A stretch of 7,146 nucleotides of DNA from Clostridia bacterium (GCA_017935805.1 JAGBGV010000299.1:1-7146); one strand, 5' to 3'; shown: positions 1 to 7,140, numbered from the stretch's first letter. A program made the numbers and translations. The notes: generated by a model from the sequence alone, not told the origin.

Positions 1-2012
1 GGGACAGCAGGAATTATACTGATGAACCCCTCGTGGCTTTGAAGCACCATTTCTGTGATTCCTGCACTTCCGCCGAAGTTACCGTCAATCTGGAATGGTG
101 GATGCTTATCGAATAAGTTGTAGTAAGTTGAACGCTTGAACAGTTCTCTTACATTCTCGCATGCAGCGTCTCCCCTGCCAAGTCGAGCCATCAGGTTAAT
201 TACCCATGCACGAGACCAACCTGTTCCGGCGCCGCCGAAATGCAAGCGTCTGTCTATTGCCGTTTCTACTGCTTTATATAGATCAGGGGTTTTCGATTTG
301 GTGATTTGTGCCGAAGGATACAGACCGAAAGCGTGTGAGATGTGTCTGTGGTGAGGCTCGGTATCCTCAAAATCTTTATACCATTCCATTAGCTGACCGT
401 ATTTTCCAATTTGCATTGGAACCATGCGACGTCTCATCTCTTTTGCGCGCTCTGCACATTCGGGATCTATGCCGAGTATTGCCTCACATTCCGCATAGAA
501 ATCAAATAATCCGCCAATTATCTGAACATCCATTGTGGGAGAAATAGCAATAAACACCTTATTTCCCTCAAAGTCATAATAACTGTGCTCCGGGGAAACC
601 GAAGGACCGGTATGAAGATAGCCGTCGGGTCCTTCAAACATATTATCCATTGCGAAATCTACGCACTCGCGGATATAAGTGTACGCAGTGTTGCGAAGGA
701 AATCAACGTCATTTGTGTGGAGATAATGTTCCCACATATGATATGCAAGCCATGCACCACCCACAGGCCAAAAGCCGCATAAACCGTCTGCAAAGGCTGC
801 AAAGTTGTATATGTCGGTAAGATGATGAACGACCATTCCGCGGCTGTTGTAATTTTCTCGTGCAACTTTCTTTCCTGCCGGAATCAAATAATTGTTCATA
901 AAGTCAAAGAGCGGTGTTATGCACTCTTGAATATTAGCACCTTCAGCTTGCCAATAATTCATCTGAAGATTTATATTGGTGTGATAATCCGCATTCCAAG
1001 GAGACTGAACTCCATCTGCCCATATTCCCTGGAGGTTTGCGGGCAAGGATCCTGGGCGGCTTGAACTTATAAGAAGATACTTGCCAAATTGCCAATACAG
1101 AGACATGAGCCTGTAGTCATATGCGGAGCTATCACGTACAAGTCGCTTGATGCGTATAAACGTTGTCATTTCATCAAGCACCGGATCCTGCTCAAAAGCA
1201 ATTTCGGATCGTTTCATCAAACTTGAGAAATCTTCAATATGAGCAGCTTTTATAAGATCATAATCAGGATCAAAATCAGCAAATGTGTCATTTATTACTG
1301 AATCAATATCATCGTACTTGAAGTCGGTGAAGATTCTTGAATATACCTCAATGTAGCTTGCATTTGTTATATCAATTCCGCAATTATTTGCAATTGAAAC
1401 ACCGTCTGTTTTAATCTTGAAAACAATCTTAAACTTGTGCTTACCGCATGCAGTGACCGACTCCGCTATTATGGTGTCTTTGGAGTAGTTTGTACTAATA
1501 TTGTTCTCTCTGACGTATCTGATAACAGCATCCATTGAGGTGCTTGAGGTGAATTTACAGCATTCAAGGCGTGCCGGATAAGATGCAAAATATTCTCTTT
1601 TGTACTCTTCCCCATCTTTTTCATATGTTACAGTACAGATACCGTTTATAAGATCGATATCACGTCTGTAGTTTCTACATTCATCGTTGTCGTGAAACTT
1701 TACGAACAGCTCACCTGCGTATTCATATGATTTGATGTTGAAGAAGCAGTCTTTCATATTCTCTTCTGCCCACTGTTCAGCTTCATATTCTCGACCAGTT
1801 GATAGAAGATTTCTAAGGTGGTCTATCTTATCCTTGAATCCGTCGATTTTTGTGTCTATAGGTCCGCCTGCCCAGATAGATTCTTCGTTATACTGAAGTC
1901 TTTCTTCGGCAACCCCACCGTATATCATAATACCTTCGTAAGAATTTCCAACGGGAGATGCATCATCCCATCGCTGTGCAACATTATCTAAGTGCAGAAT
2001 ATAATCTCTCAT
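1..2012 (-). CDS. GH95 family alpha-L-fucosidase, C-terminus cut by window edge
   Basis: The frame is open from an ATG at 2012 to the window edge, giving 670 residues with no stop. AAGGAG (2019-2024), 6 nt upstream, supports this start. GH95 enzymes hydrolyse terminal alpha-1,2-linked fucose, with some members acting on L-galactose. The family is shown by [14 protein letters not shown] from residue 318, [16 protein letters not shown] ending at 354, PSVSPEHSY around 475, GWSRAW, and FQIDGNFGG around 643. By analogy with Bifidobacterium AfcA, Asn346 and Asn348 with Asp643 would activate the water and Glu475 would be the acid. His344 sits where fucosidases carry His and the known L-galactosidase carries Thr (from memory). 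No signal peptide is seen, so the enzyme is probably cytoplasmic and acts on imported oligosaccharides. An N-terminal beta domain is followed by the (alpha/alpha)6 barrel; about 90-120 C-terminal residues should lie outside the window. It probably shares a transcript with the recombinase gene 16 bp upstream. Confidence 0.93.
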   Translation of the reverse strand, partial: MRDYILHLDNVAQRWDDASPVGNSYEGIMIYGGVAEERLQYNEESIWAGGPIDTKIDGFKDKIDHLRNLLSTGREYEAEQWAEENMKDCFFNIKSYEYAGELFVKFHDNDECRNYRRDIDLINGICTVTYEKDGEEYKREYFASYPARLECCKFTSSTSMDAVIRYVRENNISTNYSKDTIIAESVTACGKHKFKIVFKIKTDGVSIANNCGIDITNASYIEVYSRIFTDFKYDDIDSVINDTFADFDPDYDLIKAAHIEDFSSLMKRSEIAFEQDPVLDEMTTFIRIKRLVRDSSAYDYRLMSLYWQFGKYLLISSSRPGSLPANLQGIWADGVQSPWNADYHTNINLQMNYWQAEGANIQECITPLFDFMNNYLIPAGKKVARENYNSRGMVVHHLTDIYNFAAFADGLCGFWPVGGAWLAYHMWEHYLHTNDVDFLRNTAYTYIRECVDFAMDNMFEGPDGYLHTGPSVSPEHSYYDFEGNKVFIAISPTMDVQIIGGLFDFYAECEAILGIDPECAERAKEMRRRMVPMQIGKYGQLMEWYKDFEDTEPHHRHISHAFGLYPSAQITKSKTPDLYKAVETAIDRRLHFGGAGTGWSRAWVINLMARLGRGDAACENVRELFKRSTYYNLFDKHPPFQIDGNFGGSAGITEMVLQSHEGFISIIPAV

Positions 2013-2028
2013 AAGAGTCTCCTTGTAT

Positions 2029-3075
2029 TTATTCTCTAGTGTCATCCGACACATCTTTTTTCGGCTTCAGTTTGTTATCCGGCGCCTTAATACTTGCCAG
2101 AGGATTTCTTGACATAGCGTCTTCCATGTGTTCGTTAGAAACGTGCGTATATATCTGAGTTGTATTCAGCTGCTCGTGTCCTAAAATGTCCTTAAGCACT
2201 CGAATATCAACCTCGCCTGACTGATACATAAGTGTAGCGGCTGTATGGCGCAGTTTGTGTGTTGAGTAATTCTTATATGATAATCCGGCTTCACCGAGAT
2301 ATTTCTTCACCATCCACTGTACTGTTTTTGTGGATATACGCTTGCCTTGACCTGATAAAAACAGTGCTGCTTCTCCCTTTTCCTTTGCAGGTGTACTCAT
2401 TCTGATTGGAATGTAAGCTGCAAGTGCAGATCTGCAAGCATCATTCAGATACACGATTCTTTCTTTGTTGCCTTTACCCACGACTCTCATTGAACGCAGC
2501 TCCGGGTCAAGGTCAGTCACGTTTATTCCCGCAAGCTCTGACAGTCGCACACCGCAGTTTAGAAAAATTGTCAGGATACAGTAGTCACGTTCTTTTGTTC
2601 GTGAGGTTGGATTTTCATTGACCGCATTCAAAAGGTCAACACATTCGTCTATAGTCAAATGCTTTGGCAGAGACTTGCCCATTTTTGGTGTTTCTATATT
2701 TTGCGCGGGATTGTTTTCAAACAGAGTCTGCTTTACAGTGCAATATTTATAGAATTGCTTGATGGCGGATAGCTTTCTGGCTCGAGCACGGGGGTTATTT
2801 TCCCTCTCGCTGCCGATAAAAGCAAGAAAATCATATACGTCGCTGGTGGTGACTTTCTCGAAAAATTTTGTGTTTAGCTTGCTAATGTCAATTGAGTTAA
2901 ATTCTTCGCCTGAGGTGGGCAGCCCCTTTTTTACAGCCACAAGATAGCGGCAAAACGTTCTCAAGTCGAAAAGATATTCCGTTACTGTTTTCTTGGAGCA
3001 TCCTTGTATTACGTCTTTGTAATTGGCAAAGCTTCGGATTATAGGTGGAAATTCGTTTTTGAACTCATTTGTCAT
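2029..3075 (-). CDS. Xer-type tyrosine recombinase (integrase family), 348 aa
   Basis: Site-specific tyrosine recombinase that cuts and rejoins DNA through a phosphotyrosine intermediate. Numbered from this start, the full catalytic set is present: Arg177 (CGVRLSEL), Lys201 ([12 protein letters not shown]), His273 and Arg276 (HKLRHTAA), His300 (LGHEQL) and Tyr309 (TTQIYTHV). Spacings match E. coli XerD closely. An N-terminal SAM-like core-binding domain covers roughly residues 10-125. The protein is about 50 residues longer than E. coli XerC/D, with extra N-domain sequence and a charged tail. The ATG at 3075 is chosen because AAGGGGAG lies 9 nt upstream; the frame extends back only to a TTG at 3132 without a ribosome binding site. 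The lack of phage or transposon genes nearby, and the resemblance to long Xer proteins common in Clostridia, suggest a resident chromosomal recombinase rather than a mobile integrase. XerC versus XerD cannot be decided here. Confidence 0.9.
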   Translation of the reverse strand: MTNEFKNEFPPIIRSFANYKDVIQGCSKKTVTEYLFDLRTFCRYLVAVKKGLPTSGEEFNSIDISKLNTKFFEKVTTSDVYDFLAFIGSERENNPRARARKLSAIKQFYKYCTVKQTLFENNPAQNIETPKMGKSLPKHLTIDECVDLLNAVNENPTSRTKERDYCILTIFLNCGVRLSELAGINVTDLDPELRSMRVVGKGNKERIVYLNDACRSALAAYIPIRMSTPAKEKGEAALFLSGQGKRISTKTVQWMVKKYLGEAGLSYKNYSTHKLRHTAATLMYQSGEVDIRVLKDILGHEQLNTTQIYTHVSNEHMEDAMSRNPLASIKAPDNKLKPKKDVSDDTRE

Positions 3076-3084
3076 CCTGGTGTA

Positions 3085-3092
3085 CTCCCCTT
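3085..3092 (-). promoter_or_regulatory. Ribosome binding site that fixes the recombinase start
   Basis: Minus-strand AAGGGGAG lies 9 nt before the ATG at 3075. The longer in-frame alternative, a TTG at 3132, has no comparable site, so translation very likely begins at 3075. Confidence 0.75.
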
Positions 3093-3151
3093 TTATGAGA
3101 TAATTTACCGTTGTGAGGTGGGAATTGTACAAAATATTTGTTCACGCTTCT

Positions 3152-3157
3152 ATTATA
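3152..3157 (-). promoter_or_regulatory. Probable -10 box of the recombinase(-fucosidase) transcript
   Basis: A perfect minus-strand TATAAT lies about 77 bp upstream of the recombinase ATG and would start transcription near 3145. No good -35 sits at 16-17 bp (ATTAAA or CATTAA only). The promoter may therefore be weak or activator-dependent. The transcript would have a leader of about 70 nt. Confidence 0.55.
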
Positions 3158-3183
3158 CAACAAACTTTTATTTTTTAATGGAT

Positions 3184-3195
3184 AGTTTGTAAACT
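3184..3195. promoter_or_regulatory. Inverted repeat AGTTT-GT-AAACT between divergent promoters
   Basis: Two 5-bp arms are separated by 2 bp, about 27 bp upstream of the recombinase -10 box and just upstream of the divergent promoter. AAACTTTT occurs here at 3191-3198 and again at 3162-3169 as a direct repeat 29 bp apart. This could be a protein binding site, for example autoregulation by the recombinase or an operator serving both directions. The region is very AT-rich, so chance is a serious alternative. Confidence 0.3.
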
Positions 3196-3209
3196 TTTGA
3201 AAGATCGAC

Positions 3210-3238
3210 TTGTAATTGAGTAAAAAAACAAATAAAAT
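3210..3238 (+). promoter_or_regulatory. Sigma-A type promoter of the 183-aa membrane protein gene
   Basis: TTGTAA (3210-3215) and TAAAAT (3233-3238) are separated by exactly 17 bp, matching consensus at 4/6 and 5/6 positions. Transcription would start near 3245 and leave a leader of about 53 nt that contains the perfect palindrome GCAGATCTGC (3266-3275). TATAAC at 3249-3254 is an alternative -10 without a good -35. Confidence 0.5.
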
Positions 3239-3297
3239 AGTGTTGTTATATAACTAGCAATATGTGCAGATCTGCGTGATGCTCAATTGGAGAAAAT

Positions 3298-3849
3298 ATG
3301 AAAGAAATTTGGTCAGATAATTCAAAACTAATTGCAAAAACTTTGCTGAATCAGTTTGGAAGCGCATTCTTTGGGGTTATGCTGTTTTTTGCGGCATATT
3401 CACTGCGAAAGGTTGAGATACTTCCTTTCATTTCAAGCTGTATTTCGGTAGTGTTTTATCTTTACCTTATCTACGCAATAATGTGGGAGGTGGGCGGTCA
3501 AGACAGAATTAAGTTTGACGGTGGACGTGCTGCTAAAACCCCCCTTCGCGGTTTGTGGGTATCACTTGCCGCAAATATTCCAAATATAATTCTTGCGGCG
3601 GCGGTTATTATCTCAGAACCCTTTATTGCACAGTCAAAAAATGTTGCAGGTGTCATTAATACTGTTGCCCGTGCAATTGCATTATTATGGGAAGGAATGT
3701 ACATGGGCGTTGTGAAGACATTCGCTCCCCATAATCCGCTTGTTTATCTTCTCATGATATTCCCTGCTCTGTTTGTTAGTGCGGCGGCGTATTATATTGG
3801 TTTTTCCAACAAGCGCCTCTTCGGAGCATTGGACAAGAAACATAATTAA
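3298..3849 (+). CDS. Uncharacterised multi-pass membrane protein, 183 aa
   Basis: I do not recognise a named family with an assigned function. The protein has about five hydrophobic stretches, near residues 13-36, 41-63, 86-107, 114-138 and 147-168. The second and third are joined by a polar loop with the motif DGGRAAKTPLRGL (74-86). This loop resembles those of small conserved hypothetical membrane proteins seen in Clostridia (from memory, not searched). The tail is short and basic (NKRLFGALDKKHN). The ATG at 3298 is preceded by TTGGAG with short spacing. It is the only plus-strand gene in the window, with its own promoter and a strong terminator directly downstream, so it appears to be monocistronic. 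Nothing in the neighbourhood assigns a role. Membrane location is well supported; function is unknown. Confidence 0.8.
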   Translation: MKEIWSDNSKLIAKTLLNQFGSAFFGVMLFFAAYSLRKVEILPFISSCISVVFYLYLIYAIMWEVGGQDRIKFDGGRAAKTPLRGLWVSLAANIPNIILAAAVIISEPFIAQSKNVAGVINTVARAIALLWEGMYMGVVKTFAPHNPLVYLLMIFPALFVSAAAYYIGFSNKRLFGALDKKHN

Positions 3850-3865
3850 GGGATAAGAATGAATT

Positions 3866-3907
3866 AAGCCTTGTATCCAAGAGCGGATGCAAGGCTTTTT
3901 GTTTTAT
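3866..3907 (+). terminator. Rho-independent terminator, probably shared by convergent genes
   Basis: A 13-bp stem with one G-T pair (3866-3878 with 3885-3897) and a 6-nt loop begins with AAGCCTTG and ends with CAAGGCTT. TTTTTGTTTT follows on the plus strand, ending transcription of the membrane protein gene 17 bp after its stop. The convergent minus-strand operon ends at 3904, so the U-tract overlaps its stop codon. On the minus strand the same hairpin is followed only by a weak T-rich stretch, so termination there should be less efficient. Confidence 0.9.
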
Positions 3908-4821
3908 TCCTCAATATATCCCTCAGCTTTAAGCCGTTCGTAAAGCTTTTTGTTCTTTTTCTTCTTATGGAGAACTGTCAGGGTAATGGTTGCCGCCACA
4001 ACAATTGCAAACAGTCCAAGTATGACGTAGTCTACCCATCCAGGATATTTTTCTCCGAGAATAACACTCTTGGCGTGGAATCTTTTGAGAGCTTTTGCTT
4101 TTATCTTCATCTGTCCGTCATAGCTGTCGGTACCATCGATGTCGATATTATCAATTTTGAGAGTGGGTGAAACGAATGCAGCGGATTCTGCGTTTATATC
4201 GAGATTTATGCTGTCAACAACGAGTTCTCTTGAGGCTGTTACGGGTGTGTTTGAGGTGAATGATCCGCCGACCAAATTTACGCATCTTCCGCTGATAGCA
4301 GATCCATGTTTTTCGGCAACATTTATGCTCATTGACTTTCCGACAAATGAGAAGTCAGCTGATTCGCTGTAAACTCCGTATTCGCCAGCCGTTATAGTGT
4401 ATTTGCCATCAATAAGACGGACCTTGTGTGTATTGTTCTGGGATATGAGATAGATGCCTATCTTTCCGGCGTCGATCGTTAGTGTGCCTGTTCCCTTGAA
4501 CACTACAGTGCCGGAGCAAGATATACCGTACTTTTCAGCTTTAATGTAGTTGTCTCCTTCGAGAATTACCGTACAATCTTTGGGGAGACGAAGCCCATAA
4601 GCAGAATCTGTGTATATATTAACACCCGAGAGGGTCAATTCACTGGTTCTGTTAGCCCAGACGTATCCCGGACCGCTCATGTTGCGTGTTGCCTGTGCGA
4701 TGTTAAGAGTTTCGGTGATAACCCGGTCATCCCATGCAAGGACATTTACAGGCAGAAATGCTAAACAAATCGTGAGTGCTGTGAGAAGCAGAGATATTAT
4801 CTTGTTAATAGACTTATTCAT
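3904..4821 (-). CDS. Exported beta-helix-like surface protein with C-terminal membrane anchor, 305 aa
   Basis: The N-terminus is a clear Sec signal peptide: MNKS-IN-K, a hydrophobic core at 8-24, and likely cleavage after VLA at residue 29. Residues of about 50-230 form repeated short beta-strand units, such as SELTLSGVNIYTDSAYGLRL, TVILEGDNYIKAEKYGISC, GTGTLTIDAGKIGIYL and DGKYTITAGEYGVYSES. The regular GTLTI / YGI(Y) / G-N pattern resembles right-handed beta-helix or carbohydrate-binding-like domains of clostridial surface proteins. One transmembrane helix (about 263-284) is followed by a Lys-rich cytoplasmic tail (HKKKKNKK, ending GYIEE). The protein should therefore be held in the membrane with its beta domain outside; there is no LPXTG signal. 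Its ATG overlaps the upstream stop as ATGA (4818-4821), with AAAGGA as ribosome binding site, which indicates translational coupling. Ligand and function are unknown. Confidence 0.85.
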   Translation of the reverse strand: MNKSINKIISLLLTALTICLAFLPVNVLAWDDRVITETLNIAQATRNMSGPGYVWANRTSELTLSGVNIYTDSAYGLRLPKDCTVILEGDNYIKAEKYGISCSGTVVFKGTGTLTIDAGKIGIYLISQNNTHKVRLIDGKYTITAGEYGVYSESADFSFVGKSMSINVAEKHGSAISGRCVNLVGGSFTSNTPVTASRELVVDSINLDINAESAAFVSPTLKIDNIDIDGTDSYDGQMKIKAKALKRFHAKSVILGEKYPGWVDYVILGLFAIVVAATITLTVLHKKKKNKKLYERLKAEGYIEE

Positions 4822-5381
4822 TTGAGTTTTCCTTTCGCATCTGCTGCTGTTAACGGTGCATCATGGCTGTTTGGCTTTGTTTTGATAAGACCTATCATGT
4901 CAGCTATTCGAATGATCAGAGCCTGTCCTATTCCTGATGCCATGATATATGTGTAAAATTCAACATTACTGTTTTTTGTGATAAGTCCGTAGAACGGAAT
5001 CAGCATCAAAAACACAGAAGATGATATAGAAACGATTGTTCGAAGTGTTTTAGGCAGGCCTGTGCGTTGCTTGCCGTCATATAGACCTATTAATGATGCC
5101 AAGACATTTATTATTAGCAGAAGAATAAATGCCGGCATGGCAATCATGTAGTATAGATTATAAAAGTCAATTGCCCAACTGTAAAAGCCTGTGTCAGAAA
5201 TAAAGTAATCTATCTTATTGGTCGCTATTAAATGGGACACCAGCATAGTGCAAGCACCAGCAACCGCGAGGGACAGATTAACAAAAACAAGTATTTTTGA
5301 TAGCTTGCTTTGCTTAACGGCAAGTACACTCAAAGTGATAAGTGCAGCTGTTATAATAAGTATGATTAATGTATAGATCAT
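4818..5381 (-). CDS. Small multi-pass membrane protein, 187 aa, middle gene of coupled operon
   Basis: I do not recognise a family. Hydrophobic segments lie near residues 2-22, 29-52, 75-100, 112-134 and, less certainly, 141-165. The C-terminal tail from about 166 is polar and probably cytoplasmic. The loop at 53-72 contains NKIDYFISDTGFYSW and is aromatic-rich. Its start ATG shares one base with the TAA of the nitroreductase gene (TAATG at 5379-5383), and its TGA overlaps the next start as ATGA. Translation of all three genes is therefore probably coupled. The nearest Shine-Dalgarno-like sequence (GAGG) is about 13 nt away, which fits reliance on re-initiation. It might work with the anchored beta-helix protein encoded next, but that is inference from gene order only. 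Confidence 0.8.
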   Translation of the reverse strand: MIYTLIILIITAALITLSVLAVKQSKLSKILVFVNLSLAVAGACTMLVSHLIATNKIDYFISDTGFYSWAIDFYNLYYMIAMPAFILLLIINVLASLIGLYDGKQRTGLPKTLRTIVSISSSVFLMLIPFYGLITKNSNVEFYTYIMASGIGQALIIRIADMIGLIKTKPNSHDAPLTAADAKGKLK

Positions 5382-5956
5382 TATATTGCTATATCCTCAA
5401 GTGCACGCTTTGGCACAAAGTGGTTGCTGTTTTCATCTCTGAAATATGTTGTACTTCCCGCTTCGGATACTTCGCAGATGAATACATTTTCATCTGGCTT
5501 TCCGAGGGCAATAATAACGATCGGAACAAGCTTCTCGGGAAGATCAAGCTCATTTGCTACGTGCTTTTTGTCAAAGGCACCGAGAATGCATCCGCCGAGA
5601 CCTATCTCACAAGCAGAAAGGAGAATCGTCTGAGATGCAATACCCGCGTCAAATCTTGCGGAATCGATGTTATCACAGATGTCTGTGTCACAGCATACTG
5701 CAATGAAAGCGGTAGGATGCTTGCCGTCAGGCGGTAGTTTGAGGTCTGGTAAGCTACCTCCCCATTTGGTCAAAGCAAGAAGATTCTCTCGCGCTTCCCT
5801 TTCATATACAAGCTTATATTTCAAAGGCTGACGGTTCATTGCGCTTGGGCATAATCTTGCGGTATCAATCAGAGACAAAAGCTCATCTCTTGAAATACTT
5901 CTCGATTCATCGAATGTTCTGTAGCTTCTTGATAACATAACCGAATCTTTGATCAT
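5381..5956 (-). CDS. Nitroreductase family FMN flavoprotein, 191 aa
   Basis: NAD(P)H-dependent FMN oxidoreductase of the nitroreductase fold, presumably cytoplasmic; the natural substrate cannot be told from sequence. SRSYRTFD (9-16) supplies the N-terminal Arg-Ser-x-Arg that binds FMN phosphate. CPSAMNRQPLKY (36-47) is the second flavin segment. DAGIASQTILLSACEIGLGG (103-122) is the characteristic central helix and Gly-Leu-Gly motif, and IALGKPDE (149-156) follows. The C-terminal YFRDEN...HFVPKRALEDI arrangement is familiar from clostridial members. The length is typical of the short single-domain group. The ATG at 5956 has AGAGG 8 nt upstream and a strong promoter. It is the first gene of the operon and overlaps the following membrane protein gene by one base. 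Confidence 0.92.
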   Translation of the reverse strand: MIKDSVMLSRSYRTFDESRSISRDELLSLIDTARLCPSAMNRQPLKYKLVYEREARENLLALTKWGGSLPDLKLPPDGKHPTAFIAVCCDTDICDNIDSARFDAGIASQTILLSACEIGLGGCILGAFDKKHVANELDLPEKLVPIVIIALGKPDENVFICEVSEAGSTTYFRDENSNHFVPKRALEDIAI

Positions 5957-5988
5957 ATTTTCATCCTCTATACAGTATTAACTGAATT

Positions 5989-6017
5989 ATTATATCCTTA
6001 ATTTATCTTTATTTCAA
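5989..6017 (-). promoter_or_regulatory. Strong sigma-A promoter of the nitroreductase operon
   Basis: On the minus strand TTGAAA (6012-6017) and TATAAT (5989-5994) are separated by 17 bp. Transcription would start near 5982, giving a leader of about 26 nt. No operator is obvious next to it. The hexamers and spacing are the same as for the kinase promoter at 7005-7033. Confidence 0.85.
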
Positions 6018-6080
6018 CTCTAATTTATGAATTTTACGATGTTTCGGGTAATATTGATTGATTTTTGTGTTATTAATCTA

Positions 6081-6118
6081 TTCAAAACACAAAACCCGGC
6101 AGAAAACTTCCTGTCGGG
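6081..6118 (-). terminator. Rho-independent terminator after the pyridoxamine kinase gene
   Basis: On the minus strand CCCGACAG, an 8-nt loop (GAAGTTTT) and CTGCCGGG form an 8-position stem with one A-C mismatch. TTTTGTGTTTTG follows. It lies 18 bp after the kinase stop and separates that gene from the nitroreductase operon. Confidence 0.85.
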
Positions 6119-6136
6119 CTTGATTATTTGGATGAT

Positions 6137-6964
6137 TTACAGCATGCTAACAAGCTGCGGAATACATTCTTCAAACTTGACGCCATACCAGTGAGACTTA
6201 TCGCCTATGGTTTGCTTCATGCAGGCAACTGTATACTCAACAGCAATTTTAAGAGATTCATACATACTCTTTCCAAGAGTAAGTGCACCGAACAATGTAG
6301 ATGAGAAGATGTCGCCTGTACCGTGGCATTGCATGGGCAGGTGCTCGGAAAAATACTCTGTATATTCCCCTGTTTTGCTGTCATAAGCAACAGCTCCCAT
6401 CATTTTGCCATCATACATAACTCCGGTGAGAATTGCCTTCTTGCAGCCTAACTTTGTAAGTCTAACGAGCATATCATGAATGTACGCTTCGTCATATTCA
6501 CCTGCTTGTTTGTATTCATCACCAAGCATAAGAGAGGCCTCTGTGAGATTGGGAACGATGACATCGGCGCAGGAGCAAAGATGTGCCATTGCTCCAATGA
6601 TCTCTTCAGTAAATCCGGGATAAAGCTTGCCGTTATCTGCCATAACAGGATCAACAAAAATCATACCGGGCTTAAAATCGTTGGCAAAATCCTCAATTTG
6701 CTTTGCCTGTGCAGGAGATGCGAGATAGCCTGTGTAGAGTCCGTCGAATTTAAGTCCTTCCCTTGCCCAATGTTCAGACACTTTGGTGATATCTTCGCTG
6801 AGATCGCGGAAAGTAAAACCGGTAAATCCGGCGGTGTGTGTCGATAAAACTGCGGTGGGGATAATTGCGCACTCAATGCCCATTGCTGAAATAACAGGCA
6901 GCGCAACTGTTATTGAACATTTACCAAAGCAAGATATATCCTGTAATGTCACTACTCTTTTCAT
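6137..6964 (-). CDS. Pyridoxamine/pyridoxal kinase (PdxY/PdxK-like), 275 aa
   Basis: ATP-dependent kinase of the ribokinase superfamily that phosphorylates pyridoxal, pyridoxamine or pyridoxine in B6 vitamer salvage toward PLP, in the cytoplasm. The N-terminus QDISCFGKCSITVALPVISA (8-27) is typical of clostridial pyridoxamine kinases. FVDPVMADNGKLY (103-115) and VPNLTEA (137-143) are the metal/nucleotide and substrate segments. CHGTGDIFSS (213-222) carries the anion-hole GTGD with Asp218 as catalytic base. The length is usual for the family. The ATG at 6964 is chosen because AGGAGG lies 8 nt upstream. The longer frame would start at a TTG at 7033 that is itself the -35 box of the promoter, so it cannot be the start. 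The gene has its own promoter and terminator and appears monocistronic. Vitamer preference (PdxK versus PdxY) cannot be assigned from sequence. Confidence 0.93.
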   Translation of the reverse strand: MKRVVTLQDISCFGKCSITVALPVISAMGIECAIIPTAVLSTHTAGFTGFTFRDLSEDITKVSEHWAREGLKFDGLYTGYLASPAQAKQIEDFANDFKPGMIFVDPVMADNGKLYPGFTEEIIGAMAHLCSCADVIVPNLTEASLMLGDEYKQAGEYDEAYIHDMLVRLTKLGCKKAILTGVMYDGKMMGAVAYDSKTGEYTEYFSEHLPMQCHGTGDIFSSTLFGALTLGKSMYESLKIAVEYTVACMKQTIGDKSHWYGVKFEECIPQLVSML

Positions 6965-6972
6965 AAGGTTAA

Positions 6973-6978
6973 CCTCCT
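6973..6978 (-). promoter_or_regulatory. Ribosome binding site of the kinase gene
   Basis: A perfect minus-strand AGGAGG lies 8 nt before the ATG at 6964. Together with the promoter position it rules out the upstream TTG start at 7033. Confidence 0.85.
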
Positions 6979-7004
6979 GAGAATTATTATTCAACTTTTG
7001 CTTA

Positions 7005-7033
7005 ATTATAACGTATAAGTTAGTGTATTTCAA
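7005..7033 (-). promoter_or_regulatory. Sigma-A promoter of the kinase gene
   Basis: On the minus strand TTGAAA (7028-7033) and TATAAT (7005-7010) are separated by 17 bp. Transcription would start near 6998 with a leader of about 34 nt. That is too short for a riboswitch, so no PLP-sensing leader is expected. Confidence 0.85.
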
Positions 7034-7098
7034 GAATAAAATTTCACAATAAATAAATATGCTCTCTTATTGGTAATAGTCAAAATTACAATAAATAT

Positions 7099-7128
7099 CC
7101 ACCCGCATAGCGGGTGGTTTTTCATTTT
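7099..7128 (+). terminator. Terminator-like hairpin without a visible gene of its own
   Basis: CCACCCGC (7099-7106) and GCGGGTGG (7110-7117) form a perfect 8-bp stem with an ATA loop, followed by TTTTTCATTTT. It has the form of a plus-strand terminator, yet no plus-strand gene ends here. It may block transcription entering or leaving a neighbouring element, or end a minus-strand gene to the right (the minus-strand side is only moderately T-rich). Confidence 0.6.
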
Positions 7129-7129
7129 C

Positions 7130-7140
7130 GGGCATAGCCC
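7130..7140. repeat. Second small hairpin GGGC-ATA-GCCC at the right edge
   Basis: A perfect 4-bp stem with an ATA loop begins 12 bp after the preceding hairpin and shares its GCATAGC core. Two tandem hairpins with the same loop suggest a structured repeat or the end of a mobile element running past the window. A 4-bp stem on its own is weak evidence. Confidence 0.4.

Noticed and set aside
136..1064. Plus-strand open frames opposite the fucosidase.
   Set aside because: They are short, lack ribosome binding sites and lie antisense to a gene with clear family motifs.
3076..3132. N-terminal extension of the recombinase to position 3132 (19 more residues).
   Set aside because: The extension begins at TTG without a ribosome binding site, while the ATG at 3075 has AAGGGGAG at good spacing.
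3128..3146. Possible SOS (LexA) box near GAACAAATATTTTG upstream of the recombinase.
   Set aside because: It lacks the second GTTC-type half of the GAAC-N4-GTTC consensus.
2424..3275. The 12-mer GTGCAGATCTGC occurs twice, inside the recombinase gene (about 2424-2435) and in the leader at 3264-3275.
   Set aside because: One copy is ordinary coding sequence, and about one 12-bp repeat is expected by chance in a window of this size.
6023..6034. AATT-N4-AATT symmetry upstream of the nitroreductase -35 box.
   Set aside because: It is too short and too AT-rich to separate from background in this intergenic region.
6965..7033. N-terminal extension of the pyridoxamine kinase to position 7033 (23 more residues).
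   Set aside because: Its TTG is the -35 box of a near-perfect promoter, so it lies upstream of the transcript start; family homology begins at MKRVV.
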